From assembly GCF_013114835.1 (NCBI RefSeq), contig NZ_JAAVLW010000007.1, positions 186,001 to 250,000 on the forward strand: DNA of 64,000 nt, written 5' to 3'. The notes beneath the pieces were generated by a model, which saw only the letters and a program-made list of their open reading frames with translations, was not told where the DNA came from and did no database searches. The position numbers and the translations under genes are program-made. Below, one piece after another: positions 8,790-16,930 of this stretch (its first letter is position 1; every line of letters starts with the position of its first letter). The DNA comes from Bradyrhizobium archetypum (lineage in GTDB: Bacteria; Pseudomonadota; Alphaproteobacteria; Rhizobiales; Xanthobacteraceae).

Positions 8790-9036
8790 GAAGTCCTCAT
8801 ATCGCTTGGCCAGCCGACATCGTCTCGCGCAGCGAGGATGGGTCGGCTCATTCGGTCCTTGAGAAGCGCTGTTGCCGAAAACGGCACGGGCGCGCTCATT
8901 TCCGCCCGCTGGCGCGGGCAAGCCGTTAGCGGCCGAGGAAGCAGGCCGAAGCGATATTGAAGATACGGATCATCATCATGGCAACCGAAAAATAACATGC
9001 TCGGCGGAAGCCATCAACAAGGCCGGCGGACGCGCG

Positions 9037-9714
9037 TTAGCGCCCCATCGCCCGCCAGGCATTCGACGCGAACTGCCGCCGCCAGGTCACGATGACGACG
9101 AGCGCCGTCGTGATCAGCAACACCCAAGGGCTGACGAACCAGCCGAGATAGCCGAGTGCGAAGAAGAACGCGCGCTGGCCGCGGTTGAAGTGCCGTCCCG
9201 CCGCCTCGAACAGTCGCGTCGTGCGCATCACATGGGCTTCCGCTTCCACGGTGTCGCGCTGCGACGACGGCGGCATCGCGCCGAGCAGGATCGCGACATA
9301 GTTGAACAGGCGGTACGACCAGGCGAATTTGAAGAAGGCATAGATGAAGATCAGGATCAGTCCGACGCATTTGATCTCCCACAGCGCCGGCGAGGGGGTG
9401 AGGTCGACCGGCAGTTCACGCAGGACGGCAAGCGCGTCGTTGGTTGCGCGCAACAGCGCCAGCGCGCCGCCGATCGCGATCAGACTGGTGGAGGCGAAGA
9501 AGGCCGTGCCGTTCTGTAGCGAGGCCATGATCTGCATGTCGACCATGCGCGCCTCGCGATCGAGCATGTTGCGCACCCAGACCTCGCGATAGGCGTTCAT
9601 GCGCGCCGACAGGCTGTTGCGCCCGTAAGCCGTATGCTCGAGCGTGAAGCCATAGGCCAGCCATTCGACGATGAAGAACGCGACGGCGGCGATATCGACC
9701 CAATAGGCGCCCAT
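9037..9714 (-). CDS. DUF599 family membrane protein
   Basis: About 225 residues with four hydrophobic helices (about 5-25, 65-85, 105-130, 185-210). Conserved features of DUF599 are visible: W(L/M)AYGFTLEHTAYGRNSLSARM at the N-terminus, R(E/D)xRMVDMQIMASLQNGTAFFAST, FAWSYRLFNYVAILLGAMP, and FNRGQRAFFFALGYLGWFVSP. The family is widespread in Proteobacteria with unknown function. The ATG at 9714 follows an upstream Arg/His-rich run that is not protein-like. The gene diverges from the GST gene at 9808. Confidence 0.9.
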   Translation of the reverse strand: MGAYWVDIAAVAFFIVEWLAYGFTLEHTAYGRNSLSARMNAYREVWVRNMLDREARMVDMQIMASLQNGTAFFASTSLIAIGGALALLRATNDALAVLRELPVDLTPSPALWEIKCVGLILIFIYAFFKFAWSYRLFNYVAILLGAMPPSSQRDTVEAEAHVMRTTRLFEAAGRHFNRGQRAFFFALGYLGWFVSPWVLLITTALVVIVTWRRQFASNAWRAMGR

Positions 9715-9807
9715 CTGGCGGCATCTCCGATGATGGTGTGATCTACAGGTTGAACGTGTGCGGTGCACTATGGCAAGATACCGGTCCCAACAGGAATTTC
9801 CCCGCAA

Positions 9808-10464
9808 ATGTTGAAACTGGTCATCGGCAACAAGAACTATTCGTCATGGTCGATGCGGCCATGGCTGGCGCTGCGCGCCAACGACATTCCCTTCGAGGAA
9901 GTGTTCGTCCCGCTCTACACCAACGACAAGGCCGACAAGGACCGGCTCCTGAGTTTTTCGGATTCGGGCAAGGTGCCGGCGCTGATTGACGGTGACCTCA
10001 CCGTGTGGGATTCGCTGGCGATCATCGAATATCTCGCCGAGAAATTCCCGCAGGCGCGGCTGTGGCCGGAAGACCGCGCCCGCCGGGCGCATGCGCGGTC
10101 GATTTCGGCGGAAATGCATTCGGGCTTCCTGCCGCTGCGCAACGAATGCGGCATGAACCTGCATCGTCCGGTCCGCGCGGTCGATCTGTCGGATGACGCG
10201 CGCGCCAACGTGGCGCGCATTCAGGAGATCTGGGCCGATTGCTATCGCCGTTACGGCAAGGACGGGCCGTTCCTGTTTGGCGCGTTCGGCGGTGCGGACG
10301 CGATGTTTGCACCGGTCGTGCATCGCTTTCGCACCTATGCGATCGAAGTCAGCGACGAGGCGCGGCATTACTACGACGCGATGATGTCGTTGCCGGCGTT
10401 TCAGGAGTGGACCCGCGCGGGCCTTGCCGAGACGCTCGTCATCGAGCGGTTCGAGACCGTGTGA
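9808..10464 (+). CDS. Glutathione S-transferase
   Basis: 218 residues with the two GST domains. The thioredoxin-like N-domain opens with KLVIGNKNYSSWSMRPWLAL, where the Ser/Trp-Ser pair is the expected glutathione-activating site, followed by SGKVPALIDGDLTVWDSLAIIEYLAE, the glutathione-binding cis-Pro and Asp-Ser. The all-helical C-domain starts near 90. It resembles the beta/zeta-like GSTs common in Proteobacteria. The ATG at 9808 gives the family N-terminus directly; 15 upstream residues are unlikely. Role inferred: conjugation or glutathione-dependent peroxide/aldehyde metabolism. Confidence 0.9.
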   Translation: MLKLVIGNKNYSSWSMRPWLALRANDIPFEEVFVPLYTNDKADKDRLLSFSDSGKVPALIDGDLTVWDSLAIIEYLAEKFPQARLWPEDRARRAHARSISAEMHSGFLPLRNECGMNLHRPVRAVDLSDDARANVARIQEIWADCYRRYGKDGPFLFGAFGGADAMFAPVVHRFRTYAIEVSDEARHYYDAMMSLPAFQEWTRAGLAETLVIERFETV

Positions 10465-10771
10465 TTTCGGGCCCAGGCGGTCGGTCGGGCAGGGCGGCTC
10501 AGGGCTCCTGCCGCCGGCGGCCTTCGATCAATCCGCGTCCGGTTGTTCAATATTGGGAAAATGACGTCCATGCCTGGCTGGCGGATTCCCCGGAACCCGG
10601 CGGATTGCCGGGTATCGCCCTGAAAAACATGCAGAATTTGCGTATTGGCCATGCCTCGATGCTGCTGGCTTTTGGGCAAGGGTCTGTGCTAGGTTGCCGC
10701 AGGGTTCTCAAGTCGGCCGATAGCTAGCGGGACCGTGAGCGCGGCCGGCGTTCTTGCGTATGGAGAGGGCG

Positions 10772-10963
10772 TTGAAGCATAAGTACTCCGTTGGAGAGAC
10801 TGTCTATTTTACTGCCAGCAACGTTGCCCGTCCGGCCGCCAGCGGCACCTATGAGGTGGTCCGGCTGCTGCCGACCGATGGTGACGACTGCCAGTATCGC
10901 ATCAAAAGCTCGACCGAAGCTTTCGAACGGGTCGCCAAGGAAAGCCAGCTCGCAATTTCCTGA
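10772..10963 (+). CDS. Short conserved hypothetical protein, probable TTG start
   Basis: 63 residues from the TTG at 10772, which has GGAGAGGG about 4 bases upstream; an ATG at 10760 would place the start inside that Shine-Dalgarno-like stretch. The protein reads KHKYSVGETVYFTASNVARP, then SGTYEVVRLLP and DCQYRIKSSTEAFERVAKES: a small all-beta fold such as an SH3-like barrel is plausible. Short proteins of this pattern are common in rhizobia. Function unknown; a single Cys is present. No operon partner is obvious. Confidence 0.7.
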   Translation: MKHKYSVGETVYFTASNVARPAASGTYEVVRLLPTDGDDCQYRIKSSTEAFERVAKESQLAIS

Positions 10964-11115
10964 ACCAGTTGTGTGCAAAGTAGCCGGCTGACGCGGTTTC
11001 ACTCCAACTGCCGTCAAAAGGCCCCGTTCGCAGAACCATTCTGCCGAAAAGCGAATGCGACAAAACCGCATTCGTGTTTCGATCGCGCTTGATGCTGCGT
11101 TAAGGGACACCGCGC

Positions 11116-12093
11116 ATGAACTGGGCTTGGGCTGCTTCGCTGGATCAAATCTGGCGCTCGCCGAACCTTCCGTTGTACCTGACGCTGGCCACGGCCGGAT
11201 TTGTCGGGATTGTCGTTCTGATCACGCTGCTCCGCTCGGAGAGATCCGTGGCGAATGGCGTGCTGGCGCTCATCACGCTGCTCGCAGTCGGTATCGCAGG
11301 CGCGGTGACTTTCCGCGGCTTCGGCACGGCAAGCGTGCCGCAGCCAGTGGAGGTTCGGCCGGTTCAGGCGGCGACCGCCCCATTGCCGCAGCTTTCCTGC
11401 ATTGATGAGCTTGCCGGCGACGCGGTCCTGGCCGCGTGCGAGAAGGCGCTGTTCGGTTCGGCCGAGTCGGTGGCCGCGGCCGTGGCCTACGCTGCCTCGC
11501 AGATCACGTTGCTGACGTCCCTGGGCGATGTCGCCACCGCGAACAAGGGGGCCGGTTCGGACCTGCTGGCGCTGCGCCGCGCCGTTGAGCGTGACCGCTA
11601 CGGGCTCATGGCCTATGTGCTGACGGTGCGCGACCGTTGCACGCCGTCGTCCTGTCGCGCGTTCCGCTCGCTGACCGAGACGCGCCAGATTGCGTCCAAC
11701 ATGGAAGAGCGGGTCTACGAAAGCCTGATCATGCGCTACGCGTCGTCGTGGAACGCACCGGCGCAGACGGCAAACGGTCTGATGGCAGCACTGCCGCCGT
11801 CGGTCCCGACGGGCAAGCCGACCAATGCCGAATTCCCGACCTCGGCCTCTACCCCGGCGGTCAGCATCATGACGCCCGAGCCGTCGAAGCCGCCCGCGGC
11901 CGCTGCGCCGCCGCCAGCGCCAGCGGCGCCGCGTCCGGCCACGGCGGCGACACCGGCGGCTCCGGCTCCGGCGCCGTCACCTGCAGTCGCCGCCGCCAAG
12001 AAGTCGTCGCCGGCGCCGAAGCGGCCATCCACTGCACCGGTCCAACTCGCACCGTCAGCTTCGGGCGCTGCGACTTCCGACAACGAGCAGTGA
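11116..12093 (+). CDS. Membrane-anchored hypothetical protein with Pro/Ala-rich C-terminus
   Basis: 325 residues: two membrane helices near the N-terminus (about 18-40 and 48-66), a soluble domain of about 140 residues (75-215) with paired Cys (LSCIDELAGDAVLAACEKAL and RDRCTPSSCRAFRSL), and a low-complexity C-terminal third made of Ala, Pro and Lys. The Cys placement suggests disulfides and therefore a periplasmic domain. No enzyme motif is seen. It precedes the DUF1489 gene by 56 bases on the same strand and may be co-transcribed with it. Confidence 0.75.
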   Translation: MNWAWAASLDQIWRSPNLPLYLTLATAGFVGIVVLITLLRSERSVANGVLALITLLAVGIAGAVTFRGFGTASVPQPVEVRPVQAATAPLPQLSCIDELAGDAVLAACEKALFGSAESVAAAVAYAASQITLLTSLGDVATANKGAGSDLLALRRAVERDRYGLMAYVLTVRDRCTPSSCRAFRSLTETRQIASNMEERVYESLIMRYASSWNAPAQTANGLMAALPPSVPTGKPTNAEFPTSASTPAVSIMTPEPSKPPAAAAPPPAPAAPRPATAATPAAPAPAPSPAVAAAKKSSPAPKRPSTAPVQLAPSASGAATSDNEQ

Positions 12094-12149
12094 TCTCCAC
12101 AAGGAGCGATCTTTTCAAAGCGCGCTCGGGCCGCTACATCGGCGTGATC

Positions 12150-12590
12150 ATGCCGCTTCATCTCATCAAGCTTGCCGTCGGCTGCGAGTCGGTCAAGGAA
12201 CTCAAGGGCTGGGTTGCCGAACGCATGGCAACCGCCAAGAAAAAGGGCTTACCGCTTCGTCACGTCCATATCACCCGGATGACGCCGAAGCGCGACGAGG
12301 AAATCCTCGCCGGTGGCTCGCTCTACTGGGTAATCAAGGGTGAAATCGCCGCGCGCGAAAAGATCATCGCGATCGAGCCGTTCCGCGACAAGGATGGTAT
12401 CGGCCGGTGCCGTCTGGTGATGCAGCCCAAGGTGTTCGCCGTCTCGCCACGGCCGATGCGCCCGTTCCAGGGCTGGCGTTACCTGACCGAGGACGCCGCA
12501 CCGCCCGACCTCACCAAATCCTCCGCCGCCAGCCTGGCGGCAATGCCGGATCCGATGCGGCGCGAATTGCGCGATCTGGGGCTGCTCTGA
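12150..12590 (+). CDS. DUF1489 family protein
   Basis: 146 residues, one compact domain: LHLIKLAVGCESVKELKGWV, HITRMTPKRDEEILAGGSLYWVIKG, then IIAIEPFRDKDGIGRC and RPFQGWRYL(T/E)EDAAPPDL. This pattern is DUF1489, found almost only in Alphaproteobacteria, function unknown. The Lys/Arg-rich surface (MATAKKKGLPLRHVH, MTPKR) would suit an RNA or DNA ligand, but that is inference. I take the ATG at 12150; the frame is open far upstream only because it overlaps the previous gene out of frame. Confidence 0.88.
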   Translation: MPLHLIKLAVGCESVKELKGWVAERMATAKKKGLPLRHVHITRMTPKRDEEILAGGSLYWVIKGEIAAREKIIAIEPFRDKDGIGRCRLVMQPKVFAVSPRPMRPFQGWRYLTEDAAPPDLTKSSAASLAAMPDPMRRELRDLGLL

Positions 12591-12660
12591 GCAGGGCTGC
12601 GGCTCCCGCTTAGAGAGCGATGAATTTTGGTTAGATCGCGTTCGCCGCAGGCGAGCTTTA

Positions 12661-12776
12661 CCTCTCCCGCTTGCGGGGGAGGTCGGCGCGGAGCGCCGGG
12701 TGGGAGCTCTCTCCACTCGGACAGTATCGCCCGCGGAGACACCCCCACCCCAGCCCTCGCCCGCAAGCGGGAGAGG
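12661..12776. repeat. Intergenic palindromic repeat with 17-bp arms
   Basis: Arms CCTCTCCCGCTTGCGGG (12661-12677) and its exact complement CCCGCAAGCGGGAGAGG (12760-12776) enclose about 80 bases that contain a second, smaller dyad (GGCGCGGAGCGCC region near 12684). Elements built like this are common between genes in Bradyrhizobium and Rhodopseudomonas. It lies between the convergent DUF1489 gene and panC, where it may also end transcription from both sides. Confidence 0.75.
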
Positions 12777-12823
12777 GAGCGCGCCGCGCTCGTGGTCGCA
12801 ATCAAGCCTAATATCATCATGCT

Positions 12824-13675
12824 CTAGACGCCGATATTGTCGATCAGGCGCGTGGTGCCGAGCTTCGCGGCGACCAGGATCCGTACCGGTCCTTCCTTTA
12901 TCGACGCGATCGGGGCCAGCGTCCCGGCGTGACGGGCCTCGAAGTAGTCGAGTGCGAAGCCCGCGGCAGTGATCAGTTCGCGGCCGATTGCCAACGCGGC
13001 CTCGAAATCCTCCCCGGTTTTCAGGTGCTTCGCGCTTTCCTTCATGGCACGATAAAGGGTCGGTGCGATCCGGCGTTCCTCGGGCGAGAGGTAGACGTTA
13101 CGCGAGGACATCGCGAGGCCGTCGCGTTCCCGCACCGTGCGTGAGCCGATCACCTTGACGCCGAGGTCGAGATCGGCGGCCATCTGGGTCACTACCCGCA
13201 ATTGCTGGAAGTCCTTCTCGCCGAAGATCGCGACGTCCGGCCGGACCTGCGTGAACAGCTTGCCGACCACGGTGGCGACTCCACCGAAGAAATGCGGCCG
13301 GAAGCGATCCTCCAGCCCGGCGGTGGCCGGACCTTCCGGCACGATCCTGGTGGCGAAGCCGTCGGGGTACATCGCCTTGACCTCTGGATTCCAGATCAGG
13401 TCGACTTTCTCCTCCGTTAGCCGGGCGAGGTCAGCCTTCCAGGTGCGCGGGTATGAACCAAAATCCTCTGAAGGTGCGAACTGGGTCGGGTTGACGAAGA
13501 TCGATATGACCACCTTCTGTGCGCGACGCTTGGCTAGCTGCACCAGCGACATATGCCCGTCATGAAGCGCTCCCATGGTCGGTACCAGCGCGACGCTGGC
13601 CTTTCGGGTGCGCAAGGCCTCGACGGCGCGACGCAATGCAGGGACGGTGCGGACGACCATGGGACTTCGCGACAT
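12824..13675 (-). CDS. panC: Pantothenate synthetase
   Basis: 283 residues, the normal length. It joins D-pantoate and beta-alanine with ATP to make pantothenate, the precursor of coenzyme A, in the cytoplasm. Visible motifs are VPTMGALHDGHMSLV (HIGH-like ATP site, residues 31-45), SIFVNPTQF, GPATAGLEDRFRPHFFGGVATVV (pantoate site), FGEKDFQQL, and GLAMSSRNVYL (KMSKS-like). panB is not adjacent. The gene runs away from mipZ across a 344-base divergent spacer. Confidence 0.97.
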   Translation of the reverse strand: MSRSPMVVRTVPALRRAVEALRTRKASVALVPTMGALHDGHMSLVQLAKRRAQKVVISIFVNPTQFAPSEDFGSYPRTWKADLARLTEEKVDLIWNPEVKAMYPDGFATRIVPEGPATAGLEDRFRPHFFGGVATVVGKLFTQVRPDVAIFGEKDFQQLRVVTQMAADLDLGVKVIGSRTVRERDGLAMSSRNVYLSPEERRIAPTLYRAMKESAKHLKTGEDFEAALAIGRELITAAGFALDYFEARHAGTLAPIASIKEGPVRILVAAKLGTTRLIDNIGV

Positions 13676-14019
13676 CTGGCTTCGATCTCTTGCAGCTTGG
13701 GACGGGGTAAGGGGCGATTAGCCCCGAAGCTTTCGGTGGGCGCGCCGACCTTATAAGGCCCGAGCTTTGCCGCCAAGGTTACTGCCAAGGTTGCTCGGGA
13801 CTGGCGAGCCTGCGGCGGCTCGACGCGAAAGCCACACGCGCACGCTGCACTGCTTGAAAAGGCTACAGGGTGATCGCAGCAACGGAACGAAATCCGCACC
13901 ATCCGGATTCATGATTAAGACACACAGCGAGCGAATTGCGAGCGAATTGAATGCGTCGTCACGCATTTCACTTGACGCGCAGTCGTGCGTGATTTGAAGA
14001 TATCGTGCGGGGTTGAATC
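13676..14019. promoter_or_regulatory. panC-mipZ divergent spacer with repeats and GANTC sites
   Basis: 344 bases without a gene. Near mipZ it holds a perfect tandem repeat of the 11-mer GCGAGCGAATT (13927-13937, 13938-13948), a palindrome with arms ATGCGT and ACGCAT (13951-13966), and a -35-like TTGACG (13972-13977). GANTC sites (CcrM methylation targets in Alphaproteobacteria) occur at 13906-13910 and 14015-14019, the second touching the mipZ ATG; a third lies at 14034-14038 inside mipZ. Confidence 0.45.
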
Positions 14020-14946
14020 ATGTTGCTTCAGGCGAGTCAGGGTCAATTCGGTTCGGCGCACGTCGTCGTGCTCGGCAATGAGAAGGGCGGTTCCGGAAAA
14101 TCCACCACCGCCCTGCATATTGCTGTTGCCCTTTTGAAGGCCGGACAGCGCGTCGCCACCATCGATCTCGATTGCCGCCAGCAGAGCTTCACCCGCTACA
14201 TCGCCAACCGGAGCGCGTGGGCGCGCCGCACTGGTCTCGATCTCGAAATTCCCGTGCACTATTGCATCAAGCTCGGCGAGACGATGCAGATCGCCGACAA
14301 TGAGAACACCGAGTTCCAGCAGTTCGCCGAGGCGGTCGGCGCGGTCGAACGCGCCTTCGATTTCATTGTCATCGATACGCCGGGTTCTGACTCCTATTTG
14401 ATGCGGCTGGCGCATTCGATGGCCGACACGCTGGTGACCCCGATCAATGACAGCTTCCTCGATTTCGACGTGCTCGGCACCGTCGATCCCGCCACCTATA
14501 CCGTAACCGGCGAAAGCCACTACGCGGAGATGGTGCGCGACACCAGGCGCAAGCGGCGCCAGCTCGACGGCGCCAGCACGGATTGGATCGTGGTACGCAA
14601 CCGGCTGTCGATGATCGGCTCGCGGAACAAGCAGCTCGTCGCCGACAGCCTGAAGGACCTTTCGTTGCGGCTCGGTTTCCGTTCGATCGACGGATTTGCC
14701 GAGCGGGTGGTCTACCGCGAGTTCTTTCCGCGCGGATTGACGGCGCTGGACGACATCGACGAGGCGACGCTCGGCACGCGGCCGAGCATGGGGCACGTGA
14801 CGGCGCGCGAGGAAGTGACCAGCCTGTTGCGCCAGCTCAAACTGCCGCTCGACGAGCGCGGCCGGCGCCGGGCCGCCAACCGCGCCGAATGGTTCACCCA
14901 GGTCGACAAGCCGCTCGAAGTCCACGACATCATTATCAGCGCCTGA
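14020..14946 (+). CDS. mipZ: MipZ-type ParA-family ATPase, division-site positioning
   Basis: 308 residues. A deviant Walker A, NEKGGSGKST (20-29), follows HVVVLG; the switch region is FDFIVIDTPGSDSYLMRLAHSMADTLVTPIN. DLDCRQQSFTRYIANR and WIVVRNRLS agree with MipZ, not with chromosome-partitioning ParA. In Caulobacter, MipZ forms a gradient from the poles and inhibits FtsZ assembly there, so the ring forms at mid-cell. No parA or parB is adjacent. Three GANTC sites within 133 bases around the start fit the cell-cycle methylation control known for mipZ in Caulobacter; that link is inference here. Confidence 0.93.
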   Translation: MLLQASQGQFGSAHVVVLGNEKGGSGKSTTALHIAVALLKAGQRVATIDLDCRQQSFTRYIANRSAWARRTGLDLEIPVHYCIKLGETMQIADNENTEFQQFAEAVGAVERAFDFIVIDTPGSDSYLMRLAHSMADTLVTPINDSFLDFDVLGTVDPATYTVTGESHYAEMVRDTRRKRRQLDGASTDWIVVRNRLSMIGSRNKQLVADSLKDLSLRLGFRSIDGFAERVVYREFFPRGLTALDDIDEATLGTRPSMGHVTAREEVTSLLRQLKLPLDERGRRRAANRAEWFTQVDKPLEVHDIIISA

Positions 14947-14952
14947 TCGTCG

Positions 14953-16041
14953 TCAGCCGGCTGGCCGCCCTGACCGCGGCTCAATGACCGTCATTTTGAA
15001 AGGACCGCTGTGGGCAGCGGCATGCGCGACCGCCTCGTTGGCGCGATCGAGATGGAACGTGGCGATCTCAAACTGATCGAGGTCTACTTGGCCTGACCGG
15101 ATCAGCCCGGCCATCAGCACGGCCGCATGCGGCGGGTACATCCATTGCCCGCGCAGGGTGATGCAGTTTCGCATCATCCAGGAATAGGGCAGGTCGAGGC
15201 CGGCGCCGACGCCGCCCATCAGCACCACACGTCCATAAGGCCGCACCGCCAGGATCGCGGTCCGCACCTGCACGGCATTGGCTGCGGGCGGTAGGATATC
15301 GAGCACGCAGTCGACCGGGCCAGGTGCCGCCTGCAGGATACGCGCGCGGTCGTCGGCCTCGTCGCCGCCCATCGGCACGGTTCGGACGCGGCCGCCGAAC
15401 CGCCGCGTCAGCTCAGCCAGTGCCTGCTCGTTCCGCCCAGTCGCGACCACACATTGTGCGCCCATCCCCAGCGCGACGGCAACGGCGGCGCTGCCGAAGC
15501 TGCCGGTGGCGCCGTTCACCAGCGCGATCTCTCCGGCCTGCAATTGTCCGGCGAGGAACCCGCCGTAAGGAACGAGGAGCGTGCCAAGGGCACACCACCG
15601 CGCGGCATCCTTCTCGTCGATGTCGCCGATCGGAACGGCGTTCTCGGTCGGAACGCGCATCTGCTCGGCCCAGGCGCCATCGTGGAAGTATCGTTGCAGG
15701 TGCAGGCCGCCCTCGCTGCCGGCGGTGAGACCTTGCAGGGCGATGTCGGGCGACAGCGCATTGTCGCGCGAGCGGACGGTCGGATCGCAATAGACCCAGT
15801 CGCCAGGGCGAAGGCGCGTTGCATCGGGCCCGGCGGCGCTGATACGGCCGATCGCACCGGGGCCGGGCACCACCGGCGGTTCCAGCAGGTATTTTCGCGC
15901 CCCGCTGAGAACCTCGTTGGCGTAGGCCAGTACGCGGCTCGCCATCACGTCGACAATGACCTCGCCGGTCCCGAGCTGCGGATCGGGGACGGTCTCGATC
16001 GCAAGCGGCGATCCGAACGCATTCAAAACGGCAGCCTTCAT
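14953..16041 (-). CDS. Medium-chain dehydrogenase/reductase without the zinc GHE motif
   Basis: 362 residues of the MDR (alcohol dehydrogenase/quinone reductase-like) fold. The N-terminal GroES-like domain has VVPGPGAIGRISAAGPDATRLRPGDWVY where zinc alcohol dehydrogenases have GHExxG, so catalytic zinc is unlikely. The Rossmann domain has VNGATGSFGSAAVAVALGMGAQCVVATGR, an NAD(P)H-binding pattern. C-terminal LRGQWMYPPHA is unusual. Likely a zinc-independent enone or quinone reductase, substrate unknown. It diverges from the XRE regulator at 16145, which may control it. Confidence 0.85.
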   Translation of the reverse strand: MKAAVLNAFGSPLAIETVPDPQLGTGEVIVDVMASRVLAYANEVLSGARKYLLEPPVVPGPGAIGRISAAGPDATRLRPGDWVYCDPTVRSRDNALSPDIALQGLTAGSEGGLHLQRYFHDGAWAEQMRVPTENAVPIGDIDEKDAARWCALGTLLVPYGGFLAGQLQAGEIALVNGATGSFGSAAVAVALGMGAQCVVATGRNEQALAELTRRFGGRVRTVPMGGDEADDRARILQAAPGPVDCVLDILPPAANAVQVRTAILAVRPYGRVVLMGGVGAGLDLPYSWMMRNCITLRGQWMYPPHAAVLMAGLIRSGQVDLDQFEIATFHLDRANEAVAHAAAHSGPFKMTVIEPRSGRPAG

Positions 16042-16095
16042 GGGCCTTCTCCTTACGATGAAGCGGCATTGTCGCAGCCTTCATTCCCCTAACAA

Positions 16096-16127
16096 GACCT
16101 GGTATTATCCTAGGACTGTCAGGTCCT
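16096..16127. promoter_or_regulatory. Operator-like dyads between the MDR gene and the XRE regulator
   Basis: Arms GACCTG (16096-16101) and CAGGTC (16120-16125) form a dyad 30 bases long. Overlapping it are AGGAC (16112-16116) and GTCCT (16123-16127), and TCCTAGGA at 16108-16115. They sit in the 103-base divergent spacer, a natural place for the XRE protein to bind both promoters. No factor consensus is recognised. Confidence 0.4.
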
Positions 16128-16144
16128 ATCTCAGGCGTGCGCAG

Positions 16145-16930
16145 ATGGCGCTTTCAGGCACGAATGCGAGGCAAGGCGAACTCGGCGACTTCCTGCGGTC
16201 GCGGCGGCAGAAGCTGACGCCGAAGGCGGTCGGCTTGCCGGCCGGCCGGCGGCGGCGCACGCCCGGCCTGCGGCGGGAGGAAGTCGCCGAGCTCGCCGGC
16301 ATCGGTGTCGACTGGTACATCCGCCTCGAGCAGGGACGGTCCGTCAGCCCTTCGGCTGCGACGGTCGACGCGCTGGCGCGCGCGCTGCGGCTGACCAGGG
16401 CCGAACACCGGCATCTGAGAGAGCTGACGCAAAATACCGACCGGCGCGCCTTCGTCCGTGAGATCGTTCCTCCGGCGATCCAGCGCACGATCGAGCAGCT
16501 CAACCTGCCAGCCTACATCGTCGGCCGGCGCTGGGACATTCTCGCCTGGAATGCGGCCGCCGATGAAATCTTCGCCTTCAGCCGGCTTGCGGAGGCCGAC
16601 CGCAACAGCCTGCTCTTGGTGCTGACCAATCCCGCGACGCGGCGCCTGTTCGGCGCTTCATGGGCGGACGAAGCCCAGCGCATGGTCGCCCAGTTCCGTG
16701 CGACGCACGACCTCTGGGCGGGTGATCCCGCGTTTCGCGACTTGCTGGCGCGGCTAGGTGAGGGCTGTCCCGAATTTGCAGGCTGGTGGGAGGCCCATGA
16801 CGTCAGCGGCATCGCCGCCGGGCGGAAATCCTTGATCCATCCCAAGAAAGGCCGGCTCAAACTCGAGTATGCCAGCTTCCAGGCCAATGACGACCCGTGG
16901 CTCAAGCTCGTCATCTACACGGCCGTGTAG
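16145..16930 (+). CDS. XRE-family regulator with MmyB-like ligand domain
   Basis: 261 residues. The N-terminal HTH has LGDFLRSRRQKLTP, RRTPGLRREEVAELAGIGVDWY and RLEQGRSVSPSAATVDALARAL, the typical MmyB-like start. The C-terminal PAS-like half has a Tyr/Trp-rich ligand pocket (YIVGRRWDILAWNAAADEIF, then HP...L.LEYASFQANDDPWLKLVIY) known to bind fatty acids or similar small ligands in MmyB-type proteins. The family often regulates a divergent oxidoreductase, and the MDR gene at 14953-16041 fits. An upstream ATG at 16055 is in frame but would add a run of 30 Arg/Tyr-rich residues. Confidence 0.9.
   Translation: MALSGTNARQGELGDFLRSRRQKLTPKAVGLPAGRRRRTPGLRREEVAELAGIGVDWYIRLEQGRSVSPSAATVDALARALRLTRAEHRHLRELTQNTDRRAFVREIVPPAIQRTIEQLNLPAYIVGRRWDILAWNAAADEIFAFSRLAEADRNSLLLVLTNPATRRLFGASWADEAQRMVAQFRATHDLWAGDPAFRDLLARLGEGCPEFAGWWEAHDVSGIAAGRKSLIHPKKGRLKLEYASFQANDDPWLKLVIYTAV

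Noticed and set aside
11736..12161. Gly/Ala-rich minus-strand frame
   Set aside because: Antisense of the Pro/Ala-rich tail of the gene at 11116.
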